Positions 9,352 to 18,597 of a stretch of 64,000 nucleotides of DNA are shown here, piece by piece. The DNA is taken from assembly GCA_038396585.1 (NCBI GenBank), contig CP121691.1, positions 2,976,001 through 3,040,000 on the forward strand, written 5' to 3'. Every line of letters begins with the position of its first letter. The first letter of the stretch is position 1. This stretch comes from Vallitaleaceae bacterium 9-2 (GTDB lineage Bacteria; Bacillota; Clostridia; Lachnospirales; Vallitaleaceae). Below the pieces are notes generated by a model. That model was not told the origin of the DNA. It did not search any database and saw only the letters and a list, made by a program, of their open reading frames with translations. Both the position numbers and the translations under genes were made by a program.

Positions 9352-9444
9352 AAAACAGGTATATATCGATTCATGGACATGACAGTCACTAGAGCGCTTG
9401 CACTTTTTGTGTCTGTCGCGTCCACTTCGATATATACCTGTTTT
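9352..9444. terminator. Long hairpin between convergent genes, probable bidirectional terminator
   Basis: A perfect 18-base inverted repeat (9352-9369 and 9427-9444) encloses 57 bases that fold further: TGGAC/GTCCA, GACAG/CTGTC and CAC/GTG continue the stem. On the minus strand it ends in a run of six T, on the plus strand in four. It directly abuts the stop of the permease gene. It is much longer than an ordinary terminator. Confidence 0.75.
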
Positions 9445-9447
9445 ACA

Positions 9448-10290
9448 CTAACCTTTTAATCCTGATGTAGAGATTCCTTCAACAAGATATTTTTGGAAGA
9501 TTAAGAAAATGAGTACAATAGGTACAATGGATAATGTTGCCATGGAGAGCATCTCCCCCCAAGGTACTGTACTTCCCGGATCAGCAAACAATCTCAAAGC
9601 TAAGGTTGCCGTATATTTTTCCGGTTTGTTCAAGTAAAGTAGTGGCCCTAAGAAGTCATCCCACTTCCAGTAGAATTGGAAGATGGTCGCAGTCACTAGT
9701 GCCGGCTTCATTAGTGGCAAAATAATCTTATAGAAAATCGCATACTTGCTACATCCATCGATTTTAGCCGCTTCATCCAAATCTCTTGGAACCCCCTGAA
9801 TAAACTGCATCATCAGAAAGATAAAGAATGGGACTCCGAAAAAGTGTGGAAGAACCACGGGTAAAATTGTTCCAACCATATTAAGCTTATGGAAAATAAT
9901 AAACTGTGGAACCATGATGATTTGGATTGGCAGCATCATGGTAGAAATCATAACTGCAAACCAAAACTTTTGAAATTTAAACTTCACACGTGCAAATCCA
10001 TAAGCTATAATCGCTGATGAAAAGACCGTTGCAGCCGTTGATATTACTGAAATAACTGCTGAGTTTTTAAAGAACGTTCCAAAGGTATATCCACTAAATC
10101 CTGCCCATCCTCGCGCATAATTTCCAAAGTCAAAGTGTTCAGGCCAAAGTTTACTTGCATCTGCAAATATTTCCATATTATCTTTAAATGAAGCAAAGAA
10201 CATCCATAAAATCGGATAAATCATAACATATGCAAAGCCCATGATAACAACATGATATACAATGCGTCCTATTAGTTGTTTACGTTTCAT
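9448..10290 (-). CDS. Sugar ABC transporter permease, MalG/CUT1 type
   Basis: A 280-residue inner-membrane permease with six predicted helices and the coupling motif EAAKIDGCSKYAIFYKIILPLMKPAL (EAA-x3-G-x9-I-x-LP), which docks to the ATPase. It pairs with the permease encoded one base upstream and with the lipoprotein at 11317. I chose the ATG at 10290 because GGAGGACTAAT precedes it; the open frame extends seven codons further without a ribosome site. No ATPase gene is in the cluster, as is usual for CUT1 systems that share an MsmX-type ATPase. The substrate is probably an oligosaccharide, inferred from the neighbouring arabinan genes. Confidence 0.93.
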   Translation of the reverse strand: MKRKQLIGRIVYHVVIMGFAYVMIYPILWMFFASFKDNMEIFADASKLWPEHFDFGNYARGWAGFSGYTFGTFFKNSAVISVISTAATVFSSAIIAYGFARVKFKFQKFWFAVMISTMMLPIQIIMVPQFIIFHKLNMVGTILPVVLPHFFGVPFFIFLMMQFIQGVPRDLDEAAKIDGCSKYAIFYKIILPLMKPALVTATIFQFYWKWDDFLGPLLYLNKPEKYTATLALRLFADPGSTVPWGEMLSMATLSIVPIVLIFLIFQKYLVEGISTSGLKG

Positions 10291-10291
10291 A

Positions 10292-11233
10292 TTAGTCCTC
10301 CTTCGCCTCATAGAATACCCATTGATTTGATGTCTTAAAGATGATACCTGTCATAATACTTACCACAATCAACATGAACCATGCCATAGCAGAACCATAT
10401 CCCATTTGATAGAATTCAAATGTTTTTCTATACATATACATCGAGTATACTAATAGACTATTTAACGGTCCACCGGTTCCATTGGTTAAGACAAAGGCTT
10501 GTGTAAACATCATAAACCCATTAATTACTTGCATAATCAAGTTAAATAAAATGATTGGTGTTAACATTGGTATTGTTATTTTAAAGAATTGCTGTAGTTT
10601 ATTTGCACCGTCAATTTTTGCCGATTCATATAAGCTAATTGGTATTTGCTTTAGGCCTGCTAAGAATATAAGCATCGCCGATCCAAACTGCCATACATAT
10701 AAAAGGACTAAAACAACCATCGTTGTCTTTGGATTTCCTAACCAGTAAAGTGGTTCTTTTAAAATCCCTAGACTCATTAAAATCGTGTTCACCGCACCTT
10801 CTGCATCAAAAATTCGGCTCCACATAACTGCAATCGCAACACTTCCTCCAACAATTGAAGGTATATAGTAAACAGCCCTATAAAATCCTGTTAATTTCGT
10901 AGGTTTATTAAAGACCATTGCCAATAATAGCGCAAAGATCAGTCGTAACGGTACGGATATCGCTACAAAAGTAAAGGTGATTTTTACTGATTTGATAAAG
11001 AGTGCATCTCCAGTAAACATGGTAATATAGTTTTTGAGCCCAATAAATGTAGGCGGAGATAACAAATCGTATTTTGTAAATGAAAGTACGAGAGATGCTA
11101 TCACGGGGATAAAGGTAAAGGCAAAAAAACCAATTAACCAAGGTAATATGAAGACATACCCAACGGTATTGTCTTTATCCATAAATGCTGATACACGTTC
11201 TCGAAAATTTGAAGTTTGAACTTTTTTATCCAT
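10292..11233 (-). CDS. Sugar ABC transporter permease, MalF/CUT1 type
   Basis: A 313-residue permease with a cytoplasmic N-terminus and six helices; YESAKIDGANKLQQFFKITIPML is the EAA-type coupling loop. It is the first permease after the binding-protein gene, separated from it by 83 bases holding a stem-loop, and it ends one base before the second permease start. AGGAG precedes the ATG. Together the two permeases should form the channel of a carbohydrate importer. Confidence 0.93.
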   Translation of the reverse strand: MDKKVQTSNFRERVSAFMDKDNTVGYVFILPWLIGFFAFTFIPVIASLVLSFTKYDLLSPPTFIGLKNYITMFTGDALFIKSVKITFTFVAISVPLRLIFALLLAMVFNKPTKLTGFYRAVYYIPSIVGGSVAIAVMWSRIFDAEGAVNTILMSLGILKEPLYWLGNPKTTMVVLVLLYVWQFGSAMLIFLAGLKQIPISLYESAKIDGANKLQQFFKITIPMLTPIILFNLIMQVINGFMMFTQAFVLTNGTGGPLNSLLVYSMYMYRKTFEFYQMGYGSAMAWFMLIVVSIMTGIIFKTSNQWVFYEAKED

Positions 11234-11252
11234 AATACATCTCCTAATTTTT

Positions 11253-11283
11253 ACCGGCTATCCTTATAAAAAGGATAACCGGT
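11253..11283 (-). other. Intercistronic stem-loop between binding protein and permeases
   Basis: ACCGGCTATCCTT (11253-11265) and AAGGATAACCGGT (11271-11283) pair over 13 positions, with one G-U pair in the minus-strand RNA, around a five-base loop. No T-run follows in the transcribed direction, so it is unlikely to be a full terminator. Such hairpins commonly protect the binding-protein mRNA and lower permease output. Confidence 0.6.
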
Positions 11284-11316
11284 CAATTCACATGATTTAA
11301 TGACTTACAAGTTAAA

Positions 11317-12684
11317 TTAATTTACTGATAAAATAGAATTTGCTTCTTGAATAAATCGTTCAGCACCATCTTCTGGTGTTGTTACACCATAAGCTACTTC
11401 TTCATAAATTGACTTAAGCGCTTTGGTTACTTCAGCTGCTCCTGCTGGTTCTGGAGCTGAGATTGGTGTTGCATAGTTTTCAGCAAGTGCAATGTAATCA
11501 AATGTTGCTGCTACTTCAGCACTTACACTGTCTTTAATTCCATCACGAACTGTTGCTGCAATTGGAACACCACGTTCAGCAAGTAAGATTTCATTGGCTT
11601 CAATTGAGTTTGTAATAAAGTCAATAACTTTTGCTGCTTCTTCTTTATGTTCAGAGCTTTCTGTTACTGAGAAGAATTGTGAAGGTTTTAGATAAAGACC
11701 TGATGCACCATTCTCATCGTTTGGCATCACAGTTAATTCTAATTCTGAATCCATAAGATCTGCATAGGCTACGAAGAAGTTACTCCAGATAAATCCACCA
11801 AGGGTTTCATCATTAACAAACAAAGATTCTTCCATTGTTGTTTTTTGTGCAATCTCTTGAGGATCTGGGAATGCTCCAGCCTCTGTATTATCTGCTAACA
11901 TTGTAAACATTGTCACAAGTTCATCTGTTGTATCAAATCCTAATGCGTTACCTGCTTCATTGTATACTGATTTTCCGTTTTGACGTAATAAGTTTTCAAG
12001 TAAGAATTTTGGATCATCCCATAAAGGTGCATCTGAACGAATACCGTGTTCTGTATAAGCATTAGTAACAAGTGTTTGGAAATCATTCCATGTCCAATCA
12101 GGATCCACTGCATCATAACCCATTTGGTCCATTAATGTTTTGTTATATACATATGCTAATGCATTCATTCCAAGTGGAACACCATATAATCCTTCACCTG
12201 AACGTCCACCTTCTAAGTTTGCCGGTGCTACATCATCAAGATTTAATGCTCCAGATTCAACATAAGGTGTAAGATCCGCTAATACACCTTTATCAATATA
12301 TTGTCCAATAAACGCATAATCTTGTTGAATAATATCTGGTAATGATCCACCTGCTGTTTGTGTTGCAAGTTTGTCCCAATACCCTGCCCAACCAATTGGT
12401 TCTAATTCAAACGTTACATTTGGGTTCATTTCAGTGTAAAGTGCTAATGCTTTTTCTGTTCTTTCATCACGCACTTGATTTCCCCACCATGCAACACGTA
12501 ATACGATGTCTCCATCTGAGCTTTCAGAATCTGTCTGTGTATCTGTGCTTCCTGAATCTGTTGCCGTATCTTCAGCCCCTGTGTTTGTTCCACTATCTGC
12601 TGTGTTATCTTCATCTTTACCACAACCTGCAAATAATGCTGTTACCATCATAAGAACGAGTAACATTGACAATACTTTTTTCAT
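11317..12684 (-). CDS. Sugar ABC transporter substrate-binding lipoprotein (CUT1)
   Basis: A 455-residue extracellular binding protein. The signal MKKVLSMLLVLMMVTALFAGC ends in a lipobox (LFAGC) for lipid anchoring, followed by an acidic Asp/Ser/Thr linker to about residue 58. The mature part is a family-1 carbohydrate-binding fold (LRVAWWGNQVRDERTEKALALY, PDIIQQDYAFIGQYIDKGVL, YGVPLGMNALAYVYNK). It delivers sugar to the two downstream permeases. The preceding genes encode a YesM/YesN pair, which very likely controls it. The start has AGGAGGT at good distance. Confidence 0.94.
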   Translation of the reverse strand: MKKVLSMLLVLMMVTALFAGCGKDEDNTADSGTNTGAEDTATDSGSTDTQTDSESSDGDIVLRVAWWGNQVRDERTEKALALYTEMNPNVTFELEPIGWAGYWDKLATQTAGGSLPDIIQQDYAFIGQYIDKGVLADLTPYVESGALNLDDVAPANLEGGRSGEGLYGVPLGMNALAYVYNKTLMDQMGYDAVDPDWTWNDFQTLVTNAYTEHGIRSDAPLWDDPKFLLENLLRQNGKSVYNEAGNALGFDTTDELVTMFTMLADNTEAGAFPDPQEIAQKTTMEESLFVNDETLGGFIWSNFFVAYADLMDSELELTVMPNDENGASGLYLKPSQFFSVTESSEHKEEAAKVIDFITNSIEANEILLAERGVPIAATVRDGIKDSVSAEVAATFDYIALAENYATPISAPEPAGAAEVTKALKSIYEEVAYGVTTPEDGAERFIQEANSILSVN

Positions 12685-12735
12685 TATAACTACCTCCTGA
12701 AATAATTTAAGTAATCTGTTTCTTAATACTCTCTT

Positions 12736-12764
12736 AGTTTACATAGAAACACCCTTTACCACAA
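12736..12764 (-). promoter_or_regulatory. Candidate promoter of the CUT1 importer genes
   Basis: On the minus strand TTGTGG (12759-12764), 17 bases and TAAACT (12736-12741) make a moderate sigma-A promoter about 50 bases before the binding-protein start. The weak -35 box fits a promoter that needs an activator such as the YesN-type regulator upstream. The rest of the 206-base gap (12685-12890) shows nothing I can name. Confidence 0.45.
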
Positions 12765-12890
12765 TCGAATATCATGTTCAGTTTTGTTTAAAAAAAGTAC
12801 TCTAACGGCTATTTTATTATTTTTCAGAAACATTTTGTTCACTTTTATGTCTTTTGTATAAAATCATGTCATTATTGCCCAATATTCTTC

Positions 12891-14441
12891 TTATCCCATT
12901 GTCTGATTTTTATATTCTGATGGGGTCATTCCGGTATAACGTTTGAATAATTGGCTAAAGTATTGTGGATTATTACCCATACCTACTTTTGAAGCAATCT
13001 CATACACCTTCGCTGATGCCGATTGTTCAATAACCACTTTTGCCTTTTCAATACGACGGCGCATGAGATATTGTGAAAAGTTCTCGTCCATTTCTTTTGA
13101 AAAAAGCTTAGATAAGTACCCACTGTTCATAAAAAGCACCTCACTAGCAATCCATTTTAGCGATAGCTCTTCTTGCTCAATATGTTCATCAATGATACGT
13201 AACATGTTTTCTACAATTTCATTATGTCGATGAATGATTCCAGAATAGTTCATGGCTACAATTTCATTGCCTATCTTTATAATCTCATCTTTTGTTTGTT
13301 CAAAATTATCATATAGTTGTATCTCAAGTAGTTTTTGGATGTATGCATTCGCCTGATCTGTTTGGCATTGGCGAAGAATCGCAGAAGCTAATTCAATACA
13401 GTAAAACTTAAAGGTACTGATATCAAAACGCATCTTAGACAAATGATCAAAATATTCCGTAATTTTTTGATTGAAAAGCTCTGAATTTCCTGACTTTACT
13501 GTTGTAACAATCTCTTGAAGATCAATACTATCGACTTCGCTGATTTGCATGCCTTGTTCGATGTCTTTATAAGAAATTATACAGCTATTACCTAAATAAA
13601 ACGCATAGTTAAGATAATCTTGAGCTTTTTGAAATAAAATACTGACTTCATCAAAATCACCTTCCCGCGTATAGGTTGTTACTAAATCCCTATCTGCCAA
13701 ATACTTGAAGTTTTCCATCACTTCCGTTAAAAATTCTTCAATTTGCTTTTCTTCCAGATTCTCCACGATCAGCAAGACACTTTTATTGACTGTTGTTTTA
13801 AAATAAATCGATTCTTGGAACGTTTGACGTTTGACAATATTTAATAGGGCAAACAAGGTATTAAAATTATACTCGCCCATGGGTTGCATGATAATCACAC
13901 GAATACGCTTGTTTTTGACATTAAACAGGTTGATAAAATAGTCCAGTTCATCTTGATTTTGGTGGCGGCTCATAATAAAATCACGTATGAATTGTTCCTT
14001 GACCAAAGGAATAATCTTTTCCAATTTTTCGTTATTTTTCTTAATAAAATCTTCACGTTTTTCTTTGAGTACAAGTCGGCTTCGTACATCCTCTAAAATC
14101 TGAATCAAATCTTTTTCATCACAAGGTTTTAACAGATAATGCTTTACTCCATGCTTCATCGTCTCTTTAGCCAACTTGAACTCACTGTGACCAGACAAAA
14201 TAGCAAACTCTATTTCCGGGTATTTCATTTTTACTTTTTCAATAAGTTGAATCCCGGACATTACCGGCATCTTCAAATCTGTAATGACTAAATCCGGGTG
14301 TTCACGAAGGATAATATCATAGGCTTCAATGCCATGTTTTGCCGCCCCTATCAGTTCAAACCCATAGGCTTGCCAATCGATTAAACTTGAGATACTTTCT
14401 CTAATAATACGTTCATCATCTACAAGCAAGATTTTATACAT
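12891..14441 (-). CDS. YesN-type response regulator (REC + AraC HTH)
   Basis: A 516-residue response regulator. Residues 1-120 are a receiver domain (KILLVDDERIIRESI, phosphoacceptor Asp in PDLVITDLKMPVM, ending KHYLLKPCDEKDL). A middle region of about 270 residues is typical of YesN proteins. The last 100 residues are the double helix-turn-helix of AraC proteins (LSLKWIASEVLFMNSGYLSKLFSKE, VYEIASKVGMGNNPQYFSQLFKRYTGMTPSEY). The ATG at 14441 overlaps the kinase stop by eight bases (ATGTATAA). It probably activates the adjacent sugar importer when phosphorylated by the kinase at 14434. Confidence 0.93.
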   Translation of the reverse strand: MYKILLVDDERIIRESISSLIDWQAYGFELIGAAKHGIEAYDIILREHPDLVITDLKMPVMSGIQLIEKVKMKYPEIEFAILSGHSEFKLAKETMKHGVKHYLLKPCDEKDLIQILEDVRSRLVLKEKREDFIKKNNEKLEKIIPLVKEQFIRDFIMSRHQNQDELDYFINLFNVKNKRIRVIIMQPMGEYNFNTLFALLNIVKRQTFQESIYFKTTVNKSVLLIVENLEEKQIEEFLTEVMENFKYLADRDLVTTYTREGDFDEVSILFQKAQDYLNYAFYLGNSCIISYKDIEQGMQISEVDSIDLQEIVTTVKSGNSELFNQKITEYFDHLSKMRFDISTFKFYCIELASAILRQCQTDQANAYIQKLLEIQLYDNFEQTKDEIIKIGNEIVAMNYSGIIHRHNEIVENMLRIIDEHIEQEELSLKWIASEVLFMNSGYLSKLFSKEMDENFSQYLMRRRIEKAKVVIEQSASAKVYEIASKVGMGNNPQYFSQLFKRYTGMTPSEYKNQTMG

Positions 14442-16194
14442 TTTCACTCTTCCTTTCTTCAGGTATACGAATCTCAATTCGGGTACCTTCGCCGATGTTA
14501 CTGGTAATAAAGAGGCCATACTCTGACCCGAATGTCATTTTTAGGCGTTCATCAATGTTTTGGACGCCAATGCCCATTCCCTTACGACTTTCCAAGGGTT
14601 CATTTTTTTGGAGCTTCTTTAACGTCTTTTCTTCAATACCGAGTCCATTATCTTGTATATATAGCATGATCATACCCTCTTGTTTTTTGGCATGAACAGA
14701 GATCTCGCATGGCTCTAGCATATTTTCCAGTGAATGTACAATCGCATTTTCAACTAAAGGCTGCAATGTCAGTTTTGGAATCTGTATGCCCCAAAAGCTT
14801 CGGTTAACATGGCTTCTATATACCAAACGTTCTTCATATCGATATTTTTGAATGCTGATGTAGGCATCTAGCAGTTCAAGTTCTTCTCCAATCGTAATCA
14901 TAAATTCATCAGTATTAACTGCATTACGCAAAAGTTTGCCTAATGCTTTAACCATGGTTGCAATTTCTTCTTGATGATTCGCCTTGGCGAGCCAATTAAT
15001 GGATTCCAAGGTATTGTATAAAAAGTGGGGATTAATTTGGGCTTGCAACGCTTTAAAATTAGTGTCTTTTATGACAATTTGTTTTTTAAAGTTTTCATCA
15101 ATTAAGGTGTTGATTCGAGAAATCATCAATTCAAAGTCTTTATGTAAGGTACCAATTTCATCTTCTCGTTCTTGAATGTGAGAGTCTATCTTCACTTCAC
15201 TAAAATCCCCTGTCTCAACACGCTTCATGCGTAGTGTAAGATCCATAATCGGCTTGGTTATACTTTTAGCCAACAAGACACTGATTACACTTCCAAGAAC
15301 AAACACACCGATAAATACAAGGACGATCAATATACGCATACGTTCAATCTGATTAAACGCTTCATTATATCCAATGACATTAACATAGGTCCAGTTGGTA
15401 TAGTTTGACGTGGAATACGTGAGAAAGTATTTTTTCCCATCAATGGTTTTTATAGAAAACCCGTCATCTGCATTTAGGTCCTCTAAGCTCAACTGAATAT
15501 TTTCTGATGTAGGATCTTTGTAAACAAGGTTATTTTCTGAAAAAATGAATAAATGCGAGTCCTTCATACTTGCATTAGAAACATATGCATCACCCAATTG
15601 GCTAAGTTCTAACCGAAACGCGACAACCCCAAGATTTTCAAGACTTAATTGTGCCGTTGACCTAAATTGCCTTGCTAAGATAATCATCCCTCGTTGTGCG
15701 TATTCATCAATAATTACACTATTACCACCGGCTTCTAGTGCCGAATGAATCGTTTGGTTTTTCACATCTTCTGCAAGAGAGACCGGATTTATTCCTTCTG
15801 GATGTTGTCCTGCTTGAGTGTCGATAAAGTAAATGGTGGAGATATTTCGCTCTGATGCAACATAGATAAGAAAGCGTTCTAATAATTCATCAACCAAATT
15901 ATATTGTTGATATGCATTCGTCTCATATTTTATATCGATCATCTTTTGTTGAACATTTTTATCTGACAATAAGTTATACGAATAAGAATCCATCTTGCGC
16001 AATTCACTTTCAATCTGGTTTGTCGATAATTGTAAAACTTGTGCTGAAGATTGATATAACAGATTATTATATACGCCAAACGATAGCTGAAATGCAGTCC
16101 AACTAACAAAACTTACTAATAGCACAATCAAAAGATGTGCCATAGTAAGTTTTTCTTTTATTTTTAATTTATCATAATATTTTTTTATATTCAT
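14434..16194 (-). CDS. YesM-type sensor histidine kinase
   Basis: A 586-residue membrane kinase. One helix near the N-terminus (about residues 20-40) and one at about 285-310 bracket a large extracellular sensing domain. A HAMP segment (SITKPIMDLTLRMKRVETGDF) follows, then the His-kinase domain with the phosphoacceptor QINPHFLYNTLESINW and the ATP-binding boxes PLVENAIVHSL and DNGLGI. It phosphorylates the YesN-type regulator with which it overlaps. AEC-transporter and acetate-kinase genes lie just upstream in the same direction. The sensed ligand is probably a sugar, by context only. Confidence 0.93.
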   Translation of the reverse strand: MNIKKYYDKLKIKEKLTMAHLLIVLLVSFVSWTAFQLSFGVYNNLLYQSSAQVLQLSTNQIESELRKMDSYSYNLLSDKNVQQKMIDIKYETNAYQQYNLVDELLERFLIYVASERNISTIYFIDTQAGQHPEGINPVSLAEDVKNQTIHSALEAGGNSVIIDEYAQRGMIILARQFRSTAQLSLENLGVVAFRLELSQLGDAYVSNASMKDSHLFIFSENNLVYKDPTSENIQLSLEDLNADDGFSIKTIDGKKYFLTYSTSNYTNWTYVNVIGYNEAFNQIERMRILIVLVFIGVFVLGSVISVLLAKSITKPIMDLTLRMKRVETGDFSEVKIDSHIQEREDEIGTLHKDFELMISRINTLIDENFKKQIVIKDTNFKALQAQINPHFLYNTLESINWLAKANHQEEIATMVKALGKLLRNAVNTDEFMITIGEELELLDAYISIQKYRYEERLVYRSHVNRSFWGIQIPKLTLQPLVENAIVHSLENMLEPCEISVHAKKQEGMIMLYIQDNGLGIEEKTLKKLQKNEPLESRKGMGIGVQNIDERLKMTFGSEYGLFITSNIGEGTRIEIRIPEERKSENV

Positions 16195-16213
16195 CGTCGA
16201 CTCCTAATATTCA

Positions 16214-17182
16214 TTATACAATTCCTAATACACTGACCCAGAATGTCAAAAATAGCATTAATGTAAATGAGCACACCAGTGTCGTCATAATGATAATATT
16301 ACCTGCTAACACGGCATCCGCCCCCATCTCTTTACTCATCGCAAAGCTACTAACTGCCGTAGGTCCACCCACCAATATTGTAATGATAACAATATTCATA
16401 GGACTAAGCCCAAGCCAATAAGCAATCGGTGAAAAGATAAATGGCAATAAAACGTTCTTAATTCCTGTCGCTACAAGTGTTAACTTAAGTGTCTCTCTAA
16501 AATGATCAAATCGAAAGAAAATCCCTAACGATACTAGTGCCAAAGGCGTAGCTATCGATGCCGTCAAATCAATAAAAGCTTCAATTGATTTAGGATAGTC
16601 AAGCTTAAGCATTGCCGAAAAAAATCCCAATACAATCCCGATAATCAGGGGATTTGATATGATGTTTTTTAACAACTTCGCATATGTTTTCATATCGTGG
16701 CTTTTTTGAGGTGTTAGTGCAATAATGGAAACAATATTAAAAATCGGAATCGAAATCACCGTGACTAAAGCTAATTTTAAGACCACCGCATCCCCAAACA
16801 TTCCTAATAAAATAGGATAACTGATGATTGCATAATTGGTCCGAAAGGCGCCTTGAATAAAGGCACCTTGTACAAATCCACGGTGATTACGATTAAGCTT
16901 CAATACACGTTTAGCTATGACGCTTCCAATACCTGCTGATAGTAGCAGCGCCACAATGCTATACCCCATAAGCCACATATCATCTAATGTTATCGTTGTT
17001 TCTATGTCTATATTTGCCACTTTTTGAAAAAGCAAAACCGGAAGAAATACTTTAAAAACAAGCTTCATCGATGTTGTCACAAAGTCTTCGGATACCAGCT
17101 TTACCCGTTTCATCCCATACCCTAGAATAATCATGAGAAATACAGGCGCAATGGCATTAAATGTCAGTATAAATGCATTCAT
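16214..17182 (-). CDS. AEC family transporter
   Basis: A 322-residue integral membrane protein with about ten helices arranged as two similar halves of five, typical of the auxin efflux carrier/AEC family. In bacteria, members move small organic acids such as malate or lactate. Motifs seen include FLMIILGYGMKR at the N-terminus and the central ISNPLIIGIVLGF. It sits 12 bases after acetate kinase and 20 bases before the histidine kinase gene, so it may export a fermentation acid made from sugars. The substrate is not determinable from sequence. Confidence 0.85.
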   Translation of the reverse strand: MNAFILTFNAIAPVFLMIILGYGMKRVKLVSEDFVTTSMKLVFKVFLPVLLFQKVANIDIETTITLDDMWLMGYSIVALLLSAGIGSVIAKRVLKLNRNHRGFVQGAFIQGAFRTNYAIISYPILLGMFGDAVVLKLALVTVISIPIFNIVSIIALTPQKSHDMKTYAKLLKNIISNPLIIGIVLGFFSAMLKLDYPKSIEAFIDLTASIATPLALVSLGIFFRFDHFRETLKLTLVATGIKNVLLPFIFSPIAYWLGLSPMNIVIITILVGGPTAVSSFAMSKEMGADAVLAGNIIIMTTLVCSFTLMLFLTFWVSVLGIV

Positions 17183-17194
17183 ATAATATACTCC

Positions 17195-18451
17195 CTATTC
17201 AAATGGATACTTTTTCGGAAGTTCTTGTCCAAGATACCCTAAATAATATGCATCATAACCTATAACAATCTCTTCATCCGTTGGAATCATCATCACTTTT
17301 AATCCATGTGTTTTAGATTCTCCGATTTGAACTTCTTCTTTTCGAATCTTATTTTTTTCATCATCTATTTCTATGCCGATATTTGCAAGAAATCCTGCTA
17401 TTTTTTTACGAACATATCCTTCATTTTCTCCTAATCCCGCTGTAAAAACTAATGCGTCACATCCGTCAAGGGTTGCCCAATAAGCTCCAATATATTTTGC
17501 AATGCGATATGCATAAATAGATACAACCAACTCTGCTTGAACATCGCCTTGTTCCGCTTTTGCCCGTATCTCCTGCATCATATTTGTTTTGCCTAAAGCT
17601 TTTAAGCCGCTTTCTTTATTCAAGGCAGTCATCACCCGGTCAAAAGCCTCCTTATGGCTTATCGCCTCCCGTTCTATCAACTGATTAACGACATGGGCTA
17701 TGATGGCTGGATCAATATCACCTGAACGTGTCCCCATAATCACCCCTTCAAGCGGTGTGAATCCCATCGATGTGTCCACAGATTGTCCATTATGCACTTT
17801 TGTAATACTACATCCATTACCTAAATGTGCAGTTATCCCATTAAAGGTGTCATATGCTTTTCCAAGTATACTTGCAGCACGCTTTGCCACATACATATGG
17901 GATGTTCCATGAAAACCATAAGTACGTACATCAAACTCTTTATACCATTGTTCGGGAATTCCATAGCGAAAAGCATATTCCGGTAATGTTGCATGAAACG
18001 CAGTATCAAAAACTGCCACTTGAGGTATATCCCCCATGACTTCTCTGGCAACGTTGATTCCCAATAGATTTGGCGGATTATGTAATGGTGCAATGGGAAT
18101 AAGTTGTTCAATTGTATTTAAAACCTCTTGCTCAATTAAAATACTATGGTTATATTTAGTTCCGCCATGGACTACACGGTGTCCGATACTCTTGATATCC
18201 TCTTTATGAATGTTAAACTCTTCAAACACTCTAAACACAGCTTCCAACGCATCTCGATGGTTAGGCAGCGGCATATTACGAATTGATTTTTCTTCATTGA
18301 CTTCAAGCTTTAACCGACTCTTTTCAATATTACCTATTTCTTCAACAACCCCACTCAGGTTATGCTCTAATTGATGCCCATCAGTAATCAAAAACAAAGT
18401 AAATTTTAATGACGAACTTCCACAGTTAAGTGCTAAGATATACTTATTCAT
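17195..18451 (-). CDS. ackA: Acetate kinase
   Basis: A 418-residue acetate/propionate-kinase family enzyme that makes ATP and acetate from acetyl phosphate. Family signatures are clear: ALNCGSSSLKFTLF at the N-terminus, VFDTAFHATLPEYAFRYGIP, YGFHGTSHMYV, HLGNGCSITKV and DTSMGFTPLEGVIMGTRSGDIDP. It is about 20 residues longer than usual, with an altered C-terminal end (GYDAYYLGYLGQELPKKYPFE). No phosphotransacetylase gene is adjacent. Next to the arabinose genes, it could draw acetyl phosphate from a phosphoketolase route, but no phosphoketolase is in the window. GGAGG precedes the ATG. Confidence 0.95.
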   Translation of the reverse strand: MNKYILALNCGSSSLKFTLFLITDGHQLEHNLSGVVEEIGNIEKSRLKLEVNEEKSIRNMPLPNHRDALEAVFRVFEEFNIHKEDIKSIGHRVVHGGTKYNHSILIEQEVLNTIEQLIPIAPLHNPPNLLGINVAREVMGDIPQVAVFDTAFHATLPEYAFRYGIPEQWYKEFDVRTYGFHGTSHMYVAKRAASILGKAYDTFNGITAHLGNGCSITKVHNGQSVDTSMGFTPLEGVIMGTRSGDIDPAIIAHVVNQLIEREAISHKEAFDRVMTALNKESGLKALGKTNMMQEIRAKAEQGDVQAELVVSIYAYRIAKYIGAYWATLDGCDALVFTAGLGENEGYVRKKIAGFLANIGIEIDDEKNKIRKEEVQIGESKTHGLKVMMIPTDEEIVIGYDAYYLGYLGQELPKKYPFE

Positions 18452-18490
18452 TACGTCCTCCTTAAGTTTATGTACTAAATCATCTCATTT

Positions 18491-18499
18491 ATTATAACA
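18491..18499 (-). promoter_or_regulatory. Extended -10 promoter of ackA
   Basis: On the minus strand TGTTATAAT (a perfect -10 at 18491-18496 with an upstream TG) lies about 40 bases before the ackA start. The -35 region is poor. This would drive the ackA-AEC-kinase-regulator run. Confidence 0.45.
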
Positions 18500-18546
18500 G
18501 AAATCCCTATATACAGAAAGTAAAAGTAGGACTTTCTCATCCCTCG

Positions 18547-18587
18547 AAAAAAATAGTAGGCGCGGTGCATATGCACCGTCCTACTAT
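18547..18587 (-). terminator. Terminator after GH43 gene
   Basis: ATAGTAGG (18553-18560) pairs with CCTACTAT (18580-18587), and the inner CGGTGCAT/ATGCACCG extends the stem. On the minus strand seven T follow. It ends the abfA-GH43 transcript. Confidence 0.9.
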
Positions 18588-18597
18588 ATACTGGATA

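Noticed and set aside
9352-9444. Insertion sequence or MITE
   Set aside because: Only a single copy is seen, no clear target duplication flanks it, and its position between convergent genes with T-runs fits a terminator better.
10908-11141. Second frame of 77 codons inside the MalF-type permease gene
   Set aside because: It overlaps a gene with strong family motifs and carries no own ribosome site; it is a shadow frame.
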